Source of the DNA: Tricholomella constricta
Lineage: Eukaryota; Basidiomycota; Agaricomycetes; Agaricales; Lyophyllaceae
Length of the DNA: 64,000 nt
Direction of reading: 5' to 3'
Assembly (NCBI GenBank): GCA_013368375.1
Contig: JAACJP010000009.1
Coordinates: forward strand, 682,001-746,000
Part shown: positions 11,281-23,900 of the stretch, in pieces
Numbering within the stretch: the stretch's first letter is position 1
Layout: each line of letters starts with the position of its first letter
Position numbers and translations under genes: made by a program
Notes under the pieces: generated by a model
What the model saw: only the letters and a program-made list of their open reading frames with translations
What the model was told of the DNA's origin: nothing
The model's database searches: none

Positions 11281-12278
11281 TGCTGGCGCGGCAGTGTTCC
11301 TGTCTGGAAACCGGCTACGCAATTACCTGAACTTTGGACAACATGTTGAATATATCTTCTACAGTGCTGCAACTCGAAATTTGTTGTTGCCGTTACACTC
11401 ACACGGACCTTTTAATTTCGAACTTGAAACGACACTGATCGTGGTTCACACCTCTTCACAGTGGTCTTCCTCCTTAGAACTAGACTCCACTCCGGATCCA
11501 CAACAAGATGGACATTCCAAGGCGCCCTTGTGTAAACTGAAACAATATACAATCGGTCTTCATCCGACATGCATGGCGACAGCATATCTTATCTTAGAAG
11601 CGAGTTATCTTAGAAGTGAGGAACACACTTTGCCTGTTGCACTGATTGGAGCCGCCATGCTATGTTTTTCACATCGATAACAAGCCAAAGCCGCTCGACG
11701 CATTCGGTAAATAAGAAGTCTCTTCCCGTTTCGACCTGGTCCTTATGTGGCTTTATTATTCAGGACTGGCTGCCTTCTGTCAGTTGGTCCCTTGAGCGCG
11801 TCACATCGTTCTCGTGATTCCTTTCCACCGCTCCAGTGAACAATTTTGGTTTTGCAATTACTCCGAGCAGCCGGTGCCTATTCCTCTAATGACATGGCAT
11901 GTGTCCACCTCTTCTTCTCCATTCTGTACGATTGTTGTCTAGCTGAAGCGGATCGAATTAATTCTAGCAAACAACTCTGAATCGGATTGACAGCCTCGAG
12001 ACCAGGGCTACAATGCCAGCAACCAAAGAAAAGCTTTCTTTGATGCCCAAGGAAGAATGTTTCAGTGTCATCATAATCACTGCTCACGATAAGAAACGGC
12101 ACCGATATGGCCCAGATTATCTGATGCCATGCTACCGCCTGCCTGCAAATCTATTATGAGAACCCTTTTTTAAATTGCTGGCTTGGTCAAGCATTCCTTC
12201 GCCTTCCCGATCTTGTTCTTATCCTACAGTCTTCTCTAGAATCTGTTGGCCTGGTACCCTCCCGAAATCAAAGCCCGG
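11281..12278. other. Intergenic region between the iminopeptidase tandem copies
   Basis: About 1 kb on the shared strand. It presumably holds the 3' UTR of the active copy and the promoter of the decayed one. An open frame at 11201-11680 overlaps the real C-terminus and resembles nothing. No repeat or RNA gene was seen. Confidence 0.5.
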
Positions 12279-14303
12279 ATGACGACATTATATCCTCCAG
12301 TCACGGTTGAAAGAATTGACACTATCGCACTCAACACTACGCGGACAATCAAGTAAGTATCGAAGTTCAATGTCGCATGGGGACCATCAAATTAATTAAT
12401 TTGGATAGCTTTGCGCTTTCTGGAAAGGTTCAAGATGGGATTCCAGGTGATATCACACTTGTTCGTAACTTTCATAACTGACTCTTTTCCACAGTCGTTA
12501 TTCTTCCTAGTACCATTTTCTCACTTCTGCTTCACTGTAAATAACATATTCACAATGCAACAGTGGCCGGCACACTGGGACAGCGTGAACTCGATGAAAG
12601 GAAGGAAAATAATGTGTCACTGGACGACGTGTTCGCCGCCCTATCAGAGGACCGCCGATTTTTCAATCCAGAAAAATACAAGGTGAATTCGCCTTTAAAT
12701 GTCTTGCTCTATATATCAATTGTCTACTCCCAGATCATCCAATTCGAACACATTGACACGGAAATCCGCGAAGCGCACAAGTAGAAACTTGCCTTTTTTG
12801 CGACCCGCTTTGATAGCGTTTGATCGTGATCTCGATCTAGTACTGGAGAGATGACTAGAAATCTCCTGGAGGATACGGAGATGCTCAGGCAAAAACTTGG
12901 TATCAACATGTGGCACGTTTTCGGCGCGGAATGGGTTGGCATGATTATCCTTTTTTTATATGTTTTTCACATTTCGACTCGATCAGGGATCGACTCTTGC
13001 TTTGCTTTATGCGCAAGTGCGTTCTATCCCCACATAATTCCGTTTTTCTGTGCCTAACCCATCGTATACTAGGCCTACCCTAGCAACGTGAGGACACTAG
13101 TTCTAAGGTCAGTATATTATAGAACATTACACTTGGACGACTTAATTTTAACCAAAGCAAACCAGCGGTATTTTCACGGTTACTAAGAGGTATGTACTTA
13201 ATTTTAAGGGCGTCGAGCTACCCACTAAGCTGTGCAATGTAGCGAGATCGACTCTCTGTACGCGGCGGCAGGCCGTGCAGCCCAATTGTTGCCGCAAGCC
13301 TGGTAAGAAGAACTATTCCTGTGCCAGCGCTGAAACTAAACATAATCTTTCAAGGAATGTATTTCTCAAAGCTATCTACGGCGAATCTGCACGTCCTCCT
13401 AATACTACTAGTGGCGACCTGATCAATGCCTACGACCGCAAAGTCAATGGCCCGTCAACGGAGGGGGACGGCGACAATGCAACGCGGAGCAGCGCCAAAT
13501 GTGCATGGCGCGCATGGACGTAAGTAGTAACCACCTATTCTCCCCTTTTTCTCAGAAGCGATTAACCAGTGGCGTGACCTTGTAGCAACGCCACATTTGA
13601 ATACATCTATTCCAAGGACGCCAGTAACGATTGTAAAGCCTTCGCACCCAATGAAGAGGTTGCAGGATATCGGCTTGAAAAATCTCTACTATACTGTGCT
13701 CGTTGCACTATCCATCTCCTTCGCGTCGCACCTCATTTCCTCCTCGAGGGTGTCGCAGAAGTATGAGAACATATCTGACAATCCCTAAACTGAACTGAAA
13801 TTTTGTTTTTCAGGTGAACCAGGAGAAAATCGTCAGTGAAGAGGAGATCGACAAGATGAAAGATAGTTTTGAACTCCCCTGATTCCATAACTAACCTACA
13901 TCTGATGACAGCCGGCATATCCCTACGAGAGTTGTCCAAGGCGAACATGGTATCGTCTATTCCGTAAGGGCTTGTAGTTGTCCATTTGACTCCAGCTCAC
14001 ATTCTCTGCGGCCAGATCGACATTCTGAAGCAATTTCAGAAGGTTTTGTTGCCAAATCCCGATGAGGTTTTTTCTGGACTTGAAGTCATGTCTCTAATGC
14101 GAGCTAATGGACCTGCGCAGGTCGATCCCAAGAGAACGAGGGTGGACATTGTGCCCAAGGCAAACCACTCTATCTACTCCAGAAAAATCGCGGATAAAAT
14201 CGTCGAGGTACGTTTGCACTTTCATATCAGGGATCCCAAATAATTCCCCCTCCAGGCAACCAACGACCTCGTCAATCTACTTCCAGGGCCCTATGTTCCG
14301 TAG
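12279..14303 (+). pseudogene. Decayed tandem paralogue of proline iminopeptidase (catalytic motifs lost)
   Basis: It keeps the exon plan of the upstream active gene, including a 15-nt microexon at the same place (12495-12509). Matching segments are FALSGKVQDGIP for YEVSGNKDGTP, FFNPEKYKII, NLLEDTEMLRQKLGINMWHVFG, GSTLALLYAQAYPSNVRTLVL and SEEEIDKM. The motifs needed for catalysis are gone. The HGGPGGG region reads LPMAGTLG, DQRGAG is lost, GGSWGS reads GAEWGS (Ser to Glu) and GRYD reads GEHG (Asp to Gly). Only the His (ANHS) remains. The intron expected after EEEIDKM (13858-13911) has GA where GT should be, and read-through meets a stop within seven codons. Most other junctions and frames are intact, so this is either a recent pseudogene or a pseudoenzyme whose 3' part depends on unusual splicing. 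The stop at 14303 follows LVNLLPGPYVP. Confidence 0.78.
12495..12509 (+). other. 15-nt microexon retained in the decayed iminopeptidase copy
   Basis: TCGTTATTCTTCCTA has the same length and phase as the microexon of the active copy. It encodes VVILP instead of VVFLH, so the oxyanion-motif histidine is lost. Confidence 0.7.
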
Positions 14304-14579
14304 ACAATTTCCATTTAGTTTTACAAGTTTTCTAAAGCGGTGATAGCGAATAGCCATACGAGCAGAGCAGCATATGAAAAACCGGAGAGTCGTAAAGAGC
14401 GAGGATATGTACTAACTAAGATATATGTGCCTGGAACAACAAATGGAATAAAGAGTGTGGCGGAGCCTATAAGGACGCACAGAAAGGGAAAATGAAAAAC
14501 AATAAACAGACAGAATAAAAGAAGCACAAACGAGTGCTTGTGCTTGGTCATGATCATAACTGCCCCTAGCCCGCGCCGC
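14304..14579. other. Convergent intergenic region
   Basis: 276 bp between the converging stops of the iminopeptidase copy and the SUN gene. A/T-rich; no feature was recognised. Confidence 0.4.
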
Positions 14580-17551
14580 CTACAACACCTCCTCAGGATA
14601 CGGCAACGGCGTCTCGCCCATCCGCTCTCCGTGCACCCGCAGGCGGTACAAGCATGTAAACTCGTCTCGGCCCCAGTTGTTCTTCACCGTCAGCACCACA
14701 ATTCCAAAGTCCACACCCAGCGCCCGCAGTTCCGCGTCCACTGAAAACGTCTGCACATTCCGCGGCGCATGGATATTATAAGTGAAATTCGCAATGCGCA
14801 CATATTGCGGCGCGCGCGGCAACGTCGCAGGGTACTCGGGCTCCTCCTTGATCTCCTCGCCCCGGGCTGTCGCCTCCTCTCTCCTCCTCGCCCTCTCCGC
14901 CATCCACTCCCGCACCTTTGCCACATTATCCTTCCCCTCCACCATCCCCCACACCTCCATCTCCCGCGGCGCACTGCGCATGTCAAACGCCACTTCTTTC
15001 GCCACATGGTCGATCGTGACGTCCGAGATGTACGTCGGTGCCGCAAGCGCGACGCCTAACTGACCTTGCTGCCCTGCGAAGGGCCAGCAGTGTCCGTTGT
15101 GCAGCTCGTGGTGCAACGCCGTTATCGGAGGTCGCCCTATCGCATACCCGTTGCCAGTGACGAGCCCGAGCAGCTGTCCCCGGATGTTCGCGGGGCGCAT
15201 CTCAAACGTCGGGCTTGTGAGCGACGGGATGACGCGTGCGCCGCCCGAATGCAGTGCGAAATCGGGCCGCGCAAGTGTGTCTTTGTTGTAGGTGGATACA
15301 GTGGATTCAACAAGGTGCCCGATGAGTGAAGTCACGTCCTGTCCGTCGGACGACTTGATCGTCAACCCGGATTTGGAGGCGCTACCCGACGCAAGCTTGT
15401 TCCACCACGCGGCATTGGGGCCGGCGCTGCTGCTGGAAACCGCCTGCCTCCCGAATTCTATCGCCTCCTTGACCCCGCCTTCAACGCTTACCAAACGCTC
15501 CTCCATAGCCTTCACCTTAGCCCGCGCCTCCTCATCATTCCCAGCTGTGGGTTTCGTAGTTGGTGGCAGGGGCGGCGGCTGTCGCTGTTGTGCCTGTAAC
15601 TGTGCCTGCAGTATCTCCACCTCCTGCTTAACCACACTCAAACCCTCCCTCGCAGCATTCCTGACCTGCATCTCCGCCTCCGCTGCCCGCCTGCTCTCCA
15701 CCGACACCTTGCTCTCCAGCGCCCCCAAGCGCCCCATCATGTCCATCTGTGCCTGGGCCTCGCTCTCCGTGCGCAATCGCCCCTTCTCCGCATCGAGCGC
15801 CAGCCCTGACAGCGCGTTCTCGATGCGCTGCAGGCGTTCCGCGAGCTCTGCGATGTTCGCAGCAGGCACCTTCGGAGCGCGGTACACCGGCGTGTGTGTG
15901 CTCCTTGGGATAAACTGCAGCAACGGATCCAGGAGCGGCTCGCGCAGCATGTATGCGGCAGAGAGGATGAGGCCCAAGGCGACGTACTTGGCGAGCGGGG
16001 CACGGTAAACCCACGTAAAGGGCCGGACAAGGAGGGTGCCAAGCATGGTGCCGCAGAGCGTGCCGAGATAGAAGAGGATGCTCGCGAGGAGGGTGAGGAT
16101 GAAAATGCCGAAGCGGGCGAGCTGTCTGGTGATATAGTTGACGAGGTATCCGAGGGGCCTGCCTATGCGGGATTGGGAAGAGGGCGGCCGCGAGACGGAG
16201 CGGCGTTGGTGTTGTTCGCTGTGAGTAAGGTGAAGCTCTTCCTCATCAACTTCGGGAATGGAATCAAGGCCCTGCTCGATGTCCATTGAGGTGTCTGGTT
16301 CGTCGTTGTGGATAGGTAGGTCGCGGGGTACAGACCCGCAGGGAACGGAAGGTTGTCGTTGTGGGGGTTCTGGGGATCGTAGTAATGATTCGCGCCTCGC
16401 AGATATCTACAAGATCACAAAAAAGTCAAAGAAGGGTAGAATGCGCGCGGTGAACAGTTGCTTACTCGTTCCGTTGATTGGTTGTCGCTTCCGCTGTGCT
16501 CTTCCTCCTCTGCTTCTAGGTTGCCCTTACTGCCTTTCCCCCTCCGCTTCCTTCTCTTGTCGGCAGATATAACCGGAAGGGACATGCCTGCTGGTTCCTT
16601 CTTTTTCTTCTTCCTCCTTTTCATCTTTCCATCCTCTTCAAAGTCCTCATCCGAAATCTCTTCGTCTGACTGAGAAGGCTTGTACGCCTTGTTATCTATG
16701 GACATGCGACCCCGCTTATGCGCGGTATTGTTTGTGGGGCGCGTAGTCTGAGAATTGAACTCGCTTTCCTCAGCCTCGTAGCTATAGCTCGAGTCTTTCT
16801 CTTTCGACGGTTCACCAGGTCCCGTCGGTTTCTGGGTCAAGTAGTAATCCGCGGTGGCTTTGAGACGCCTGGCTGAGTCCATGACGGCGATAAAAGGGCT
16901 CTTCCCGCGGCCATTGACGGGTCGGTCTTCCTCGCCCTCAGAGTCGGGCACGTGCCGCGCGGAAGTTGTCTTTGAAAGTGGTTTGCGGGGCACAGTTGTT
17001 CGAGGGACACCTTTCGGCGGTGGGGGAGGGAAGCGCTTGTGGGTAGTGGCGGCCTGGACTTGACTTTCATACTCGACGGAAGTGCTTCGGGGAGCGATAA
17101 AGGGACGAGTAGAGCCAGAGGCCCAGGAGTTGTTGGGATTGCTCATGTCGGAGGCTGCTTGGATGAAAGCGCTAGCAATGTTGACAGAAGTGTCCTTGAC
17201 GCTCCAGGATTCGGGCTTGGGAGGTGAGGTGATGATCTTTGGGCCACCGGGTCGGGATGCGAGTTCGCGTTGTTTGATGCGTGCAAAGCGGGCGAGGGCA
17301 GAATCGTCGTCGTCGGTGCGATTGGGCGAGGTGGGCTTTGGAGGAGAGCGTGAGCCGGATGTGGGTGGGCTGAAATAAAGTGAGAAAGGCAATACAAGTT
17401 GGTTTAAAGGGAGATGTTACCCGTAAGTATAGGATGTGGGAGGCAAGCTAAGGCCAGGCAAAGATTTTTGGGCGTTGGATGGAGGTTTGTTGTGAAAAGA
17501 GTCGTGGTCAAGGCGTCTGCTGTGACCGAGAGGTGTGCTCGAAAATGACAT
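14580..17551 (-). CDS. SUN-domain (Sad1/UNC-84) inner nuclear membrane protein
   Basis: This is the fungal Sad1-type half of the LINC bridge, linking chromatin and the spindle pole body to the cytoskeleton across the nuclear envelope. Three exons are read. Exon 1 (MSFSSTPLGHSRRLDHD) joins a long Ser/Pro/acidic nucleoplasmic region that contains a basic run KMKRRKKKKKE. That exon joins, at an exact CGA|GTAAGC donor and TTGTAG acceptor, the large exon of about 600 codons. There I see transmembrane segments (GIFILTLLASILFYLGTLCG and YVALGLILSAAYML), a heptad-like coiled coil (LAERLQRIENALSG onward), and the C-terminal SUN domain: GGARVIPSLTSPTFEM, GHCWPFAGQQGQLGVAL, YISDVTIDHV, APREMEVWGMV and the final CLYRLRVHGE. 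Total about 960 aa. The start at 17551 is only 77 bp from the transposon end. Confidence 0.92.
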
Positions 17552-17628
17552 GAAAGGTCGCGGCACGATGTAGCATGGAATCAAGTCAAGCGATGTTGTC
17601 TTCTATTTGCATCCCCCGTCATTGTTTA
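17552..17628. promoter_or_regulatory. Remaining upstream region of the SUN gene
   Basis: Only 77 bp separate the SUN start codon from the transposon, so the SUN promoter must lie at least partly inside transposon sequence. The flank ends in CATTGTTTA, a 9-mer found again beyond the other transposon end. Confidence 0.5.
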
Positions 17629-17649
17629 CAGTCGCGGACAAGCAAACAC
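17629..17649 (+). repeat. Left terminal inverted repeat of the DNA transposon
   Basis: It begins CAGTCGCGGACAAGC and pairs with 27222-27242 without mismatch over 21 bp, then imperfectly for about 8 more bases. It is preceded by TA. Confidence 0.92.
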
Positions 17650-17791
17650 CGTCAAGTTTGGCGGGTCATTTATATAGACTCGAACACAAAGCGGAATCCT
17701 ATTTTGCATGCAGGAACAGTATAATAAGGTGCCAATGAGTGAGATTCCACGAGCCGATTCTTCAGAAATGGCCGGGGAAATTCTTGGACCC

Positions 17792-17811
17792 TCAAAAATT
17801 TGGCCGCCCCC
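17792..17811 (+). repeat. Left copy of 20-bp subterminal direct repeat
   Basis: TCAAAAATTTGGCCGCCCCC recurs in the same orientation at 27085-27104, just outside the transposase gene on each side. Confidence 0.85.
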
Positions 17812-17962
17812 CCAAAGAAAGCTTAAAAATCTTGGAAAAATGTGCAATCAATTCCTTTTGATAAGCTGATCATCTTCCGAGATTATCAAGGGATTTTCAC
17901 GAGCCGTTCAGCCACAAGAAATTGGAACATTTCGCCCATTATCCACACATACTGTTGTTGTA

Positions 17963-20900
17963 ATGCCCAAAGCACCTCGCGGACGCAAGCCGAAACAAAA
18001 GAGAAATATCACAGGCCTTCGAAATCAACATCAGATCACTCCCGATGCGTTGCAAGAGCCGGTGCTGGCTGTCGGGGATGCTGTCATCGAAGCACACGAT
18101 GACATCGCTTCTGAAGAGTTGACGAGCGCGTGGACTGATGAACCAGACAAGGATTGGGATCCACTTCTCGAGTTTGATAGCCTGAAGCCGTGCTGGGCGA
18201 AGGAGGAGGACGAGGCCGATGCTCAGGGAACAGATGATGAAATTGCAGAGGACATGGAGATCATGGCGGATGGATGGGATGCTGCCGATGACACGGATGA
18301 TGAGAGGGCAGAATCACGTTATGTCAGGTTGATGAAGCTCGCGATCGCGAACCAGGATGACCCTCGAGATGAGGATTGGATTCCTGTTGAGCTCAGAAAG
18401 AAATATAAAAGAATAGGTGTGTTGATGCAGAGCATCGTTACAAACATGGACTACTGTTAAAATAAATTGAAAAGGTCGACCTACCACATACCATAAAGGC
18501 CCAGATGTTGGCAGTAAATCCAAGCGGACCAAACGCCGCTATCGAGTACTTTTGCAGGGCCAGACAAGTCTGGATGGATTTGGTTTCACGCGTCGCGCAG
18601 ATGTCGAGTCGGGCACAGATTCAAGCTCGGAGGATTTGCGATCGGCCACAAATTCTGACGTCGAGCTTCTCCTATCTAACGTCGAAATGAAATCCGACCA
18701 TTCGAGTGGGTTCGACAGTGAAGAGAGAGTCCAATTTACCAGTCTGAATGATGGCGGCGACGATGACATCAATGTTCGTCGAGAGTCCATCACTCCTCCA
18801 CCACTGTCCTTCGATCTGCCTTCAGACATGGATGTGATTGTTCGTGAGGAGTCAGTGACACCACCTCCCCTTTGTTTCGATGCCGACGAGGTCCAGCGAG
18901 TGGGTGACACAACATCGATTGAGGGTGATACTGTCCGCATGCGCGAGGAGTCTGTCACGCCACCGCCTCTACATTTCGATGCAGACAATCCATCCGAACA
19001 AATTCCCCCATGGGAGGACGAGCTTCACGAGAGTCTGGTAGCAAAGCCCGAAATCCGCCCATGGTCAGAGCTGCGAGATCAGCTGAGGAAAGATTTACAA
19101 AAGAAAGGCCTCACATTGCCACAGATAAACCAGCTGATGATCCTTCGTAACTTTGCAACGTTGCGATTGAAGGGGAATAAACAGATCGAAGCCAGCCTGA
19201 AGATTGCTGAGCAGTGGTACGAGAAGTCAGGATCACAGATTCATTTTTCACGGCGTGTTCGAGCTCTGGCGCGGCATTACCAGATGTTTGAACAGTTGCC
19301 GGTCGAGAGGCGGGGTGGAAGTAAGAACGCAAACAGCCTGCTCAAGGACGAAGCAGTACACACTGCTGCACGGTCATGGCTCTCCGAGCAAATTGTTGGC
19401 TCGGTTACGCCACTCATATTTGCGCACAACCTCAACAATAAAATTCTACCGGAGATGGGGATTATACCAAGTAAACCCCTATGCGAGAGGACCGCACGTC
19501 GCTGGCTGGTGAAGCTTGGCTGGACCCGAAGCGTTATTCGCAAAGGCGTCTATATGGATGGCCACGAGCGCGCCGATGTCGTCCAATATCGCGAGACAGT
19601 TTTCCTACCAAAAATCGGAGAATTTGAGCGACGGATGGCGAAATATGACGGGCCTGAACTCAAGCGCACGGAGCCGCAGCTGATGCCAGGTGAACGAGAG
19701 ATCATTGCTGAGTGGCAAGACGAGACATGCTTTCAACAATATGATTTTATCACATCTGCATGGTAAGATGTTGGGTCATCAAAGCCGTCTTCTGTCTAAC
19801 ACCAGAAAATCACAGGCTGCGTAAAGGCCAACAGGTCCTTCGGAAAAAAGGCCGCGGCAGGTTGATCCATGTCTCAGACTTTGTTGAAGAGGTTAATGGG
19901 CGCCTGGTTGTAAGGAATAGCAACGGGGACATAACGCGCGAGGCTCGGAAGGTGATCTTTCCAGGTTCAAACGGTGATCCATACTGGGACTGCTTGCAGC
20001 TAATCGAGCAGGTGAAAACACTTGCAATCCCCACTTTCGAGGAGGCGCATCCAGGGTGCCAGGCCTTGTTCATCTTTGATCAATCATCTGCACATGCTGC
20101 GCTCCCTCCTGATGCCCTAAAAGCTTTTGAGATGAACAAAAGCAATGGGGGAAAGCAGCGGCAACAGAAGGACACCATTATTCCTGATACCAATCCTGAT
20201 CCTCGTTTCCGTGGACAGGTACAGAAGATGACTACAGAGAGTGGCGAAGCAAAAGGGCTTCAGGCAACCCTTGAGGAGCGCGGCTTTGATGTTTGCGGGC
20301 TCAAGGCCAAGTGCTCTCCTGTCTGCCCCTGGGAGAATGATGCATGTTGCATGGCTCGTCTCCTGAGCAAGCAAGATGACTTCGCAAACCAAGTATCGAT
20401 GCTCGAGACTCTTATTCGCGATGCAGGGCATGAGTGCATGTTCCTGCCAAAATTTCACTGTGAATTGAACCCAATTGAAATGGTCTGTCCAGATTCTTAT
20501 TTTCAGACATTATCATCTCACAGAAACACGACATTAGTACTTGATGGCCTGATGTGATCTAAAGTACGGAATCCTCAGAGTTCGGGAGAAAGGAAGAACA
20601 GCTTGTTATTGAATATACCTAAAGTACGGACTAGAGAGAGTAAGATAAGTAGAAGGAGAAGAAGTGTAAGGGAATATACATACATCCTCAGAGTTCGGGA
20701 GAAAGGAAGAACAGCTGAGGATGGCGACGCGACGTGGCGAAGGTATATGAACGATCACGTGATAAGTAATACGTAAGCGAATGAGAAAGAACAGGGACAA
20801 GTCCCAACACAACCCCATCAGAGCGGAGTATTAAGAAAAATCATGAAGGAAGAGGAACCAAACCAAGAGAGCGACAGTGACGGAGATGAACAGGCAAAGG

Positions 20901-23900
20901 GAGGAGCTTGGTAAGAATATCTGCGGTCATTTCGGTAGTAGAAATCCAGGACGTCGCAAAAGAACCCGATCGAATATGTTCGCGAATGAAATGGTATCGA
21001 ATATCGATATGTTTAGACCGAGATGAAGTAGAATCCGAATTTGCAATTTCGATGGCGCTCTGATTATCGCAGAGAAGAGGGAAAGGATGCGGAGCGGGCA
21101 GACCGAGAGAGCGAAGAAATTGTCGGATCCAGATAGCTTCTTTCATTGCATGCGAAATGGACATGTACTCGGCCTCAGTAGACGAGAGGGCGATGGTGCG
21201 TTGGCGAACTGCGCTCCAAGAGACTAGACTGGAGTACATAAAGAAAGCATAGCCAGAAACGCTGCGTCGATCAGACTCGTCCGAAGCCCAGTCTGCGTCC
21301 ATCATCCCACAGTCGCTAGGAATCAAGAGGCGAAGAGGCGGTCCAACAGGGGATTGGGAAAAGTTATATTCCAGGGAATAGTCAAGGGTATTGATTAAAT
21401 AACGAAGGACGCCCTTAGCCGCAAGGAGATGAGCGCGCGAAGGTGAGGCGTTGAATTGTCCCAATGCCATCGCGGTATACGCCAGATCGGGACGAGTACA
21501 AAGAGCCAGGTATAAGATCGAGCCCACAAGACGCTGAAAATGAACCGTAACCTCGTCATCCGGAACCTCGGGCAGTGAATTCGGAGGAGCGGGAGGAAGA
21601 GTCGACAACTTCTTATGGAGTGGGAGGGTCGCAGGATGAGCGGAGCTAAGTTTGTATTGGGCGAGAAGATCGACAACGAAAGACTTTTGTGATAGCCAGA
21701 GTTTTCGAAGAGAACGGTCGCGAGTAACACGAATACCCAGGTAGAGAGAAGCAGCGCCAAGGTCGACAACCTTGAAGGATTTGTTCATCTCCGAAAGGAC
21801 CCAGTGGTAAAGGGGAACCGAGTTTGTCGCGACGAGTCCGTCGTCAACGTGGACGGGGATGATGATGAGGAGAGGCTGATTATCGGATGGCATCGGAATT
21901 GAAGGATGGGGAGGTTCCGTAAAGCGGGCGTAGAAGACGGCATGGTCGACCTCACACCGAGCGAGACCGATGGATTCGAGGACACGACGAAGAAGGGCGT
22001 ACCATTCATGGGAGGATTGCTTCAGGCCGTAGATCGCGCGAATACAGAGGTAAACGAGGGTTTTATCGGCCTCAGGAAAACCAGGGATTTGTTTGCAATA
22101 GAGGAGATGGGACAGTAAGGCATTGAGGAAGGCGGTCTTTACGTCGAATGTGAAGAGGTGTAAGTCATGTTTGGTTGCGAAGGCAAAGACTATGCGAATA
22201 CTGGTAAGCTTGGCGACAGGGGAATAGGTATCACCATAATCCTCTGGACGTTGGGCAAAACCGCGAGCAACAAGTCGAGCTTTTTCAAGGCCCCGGATAA
22301 TAGATCCGTCAGGATTGTATTTAAAGTCGTAGACCCAACGGAGGCCGATAGCTTTGCGACCAGGTGGGAGGGTACAGAGCTTAAAAACGCCAAGATCCAT
22401 AAGACTCTGGTACTCGCGTTGCATCGCAGCAAGCCAGACGGAAGCATCTGGTCTAGAGATAGCCTCAGCATAGCTCGACGGAGGAACGTCAGGATTAAAG
22501 GGAGGGGGGGTCTTCCACCTGAGGGCTTCAGGATGCACCGAGTAGGCCTTAAAATCAGCGATGGTCGAAGATTCAAAAGACAGGAGGTCCGAAGGAAGCG
22601 AGGTGAAGGCGTCCGCAGAGAGAAGTGAGATAAAATCTTGGATGGCGTCGGAGGAATGGAACATGGAATCAACCCCAGAGAACGCCGAGTCAGCTAGTCT
22701 TCGAGCTGTCCGATTCACGCGAAGACGAGCAAGATTTTCATCTCTCTGCTTGATGGAATCGGCGTACTCACGACCACGGTCGGTCAGCGAAGGTACCCGA
22801 CGAGAGCGGGTGAGCACGGAAGGCACAAGAGCAGGAGAAGGGGATGCGGTCGGAGAGGAGGGCTGTAGAGAAGGAGAGGGGGTGCCGGAAGAGGAAGAAG
22901 GGGAAGGGGGAGAGACCACAACATCGTGAGGACGAAGCGCTCCGCGGACATTTTCATTGAAGATGACGTCCCGGGAGAAAGAGTACTTCCCGTTAAGGTC
23001 ACGGACGCGCCAGCCAACACGATGATCCTCGTACCCAACAAAAATGGCTTCGAAACGACGAGGACCACCTTTCGAACGGAGCTCGGGAGGAATTGCAACG
23101 AAACATTGGCAACCCCATACCCGGAGGTGGGAGAGATCCGGTTTCCTTTGTTCCATCACCTCGAAGGGAGTAAGAGGGGCGTCAAGAGTGGAGGTTGGAA
23201 GGCGATTACGAAGATATTGAGTGGTGAGGACGGCATCACCGAAGAAAGAAGGGGGGAGACCCGAGTCAGCGAGAAGAGTCTGGGCAGAATCCTGGAGAGT
23301 ACGAATGTAACGTTCGGCCTTTCCATTCTGTGAGTGAGCGTAAGCAGCTGTGACTTGGTGTTCAATACCCCTCGAGACGAGATGTTCCTTCAGTGTGCCA
23401 CCAACGAATTCCCCAGCACCATCGGAACGAACCGTACAAACACGCTGCCCAGATTTTAATTCCCAAGCGGCTTCCGTGTCTTTATAATGGGAGGTCGCCG
23501 CATCTTTGTGGGAGAGAAGGCGAGTGCTGCCAAAATTGGAGTAGTCGTCCAAGATGGTGTGGAATAAGGTATGGTCCTGAGGCGTTTGGACCGGGAACGG
23601 ACCGCAGGTATCCATATGGAGGAGTTCGCAAACACGAGTAGCGCGACGAGCAAAATGGTCATATGAGCGTTGAGGTTGCTTGCCGATGAGGCAAGGGATA
23701 CAGTGGGACTCAGAGAAAGCGCCCGAGAACTCGATACCCGTGGCATAAGGTTTAGTCAAGGTAGCCCGAGTAGCATCCGAACCCAAATGACCGAAACGGC
23801 GATGCCAAAGATCAGGGGAAGCGATAACGCGAGGAAAGCGCAAATCAGATTCCTGAAGAGCTACGGCAGGAAGGACGACGGCATCGGCCAGATCGACAGG

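Noticed and set aside
11201..11680. 159-codon open frame after the iminopeptidase
   Set aside because: It starts inside the last intron of the iminopeptidase gene in another frame; no similarity.
15292..16008. 238-codon plus-strand open frame
   Set aside because: Antisense shadow of the GC-rich SUN-domain exon.
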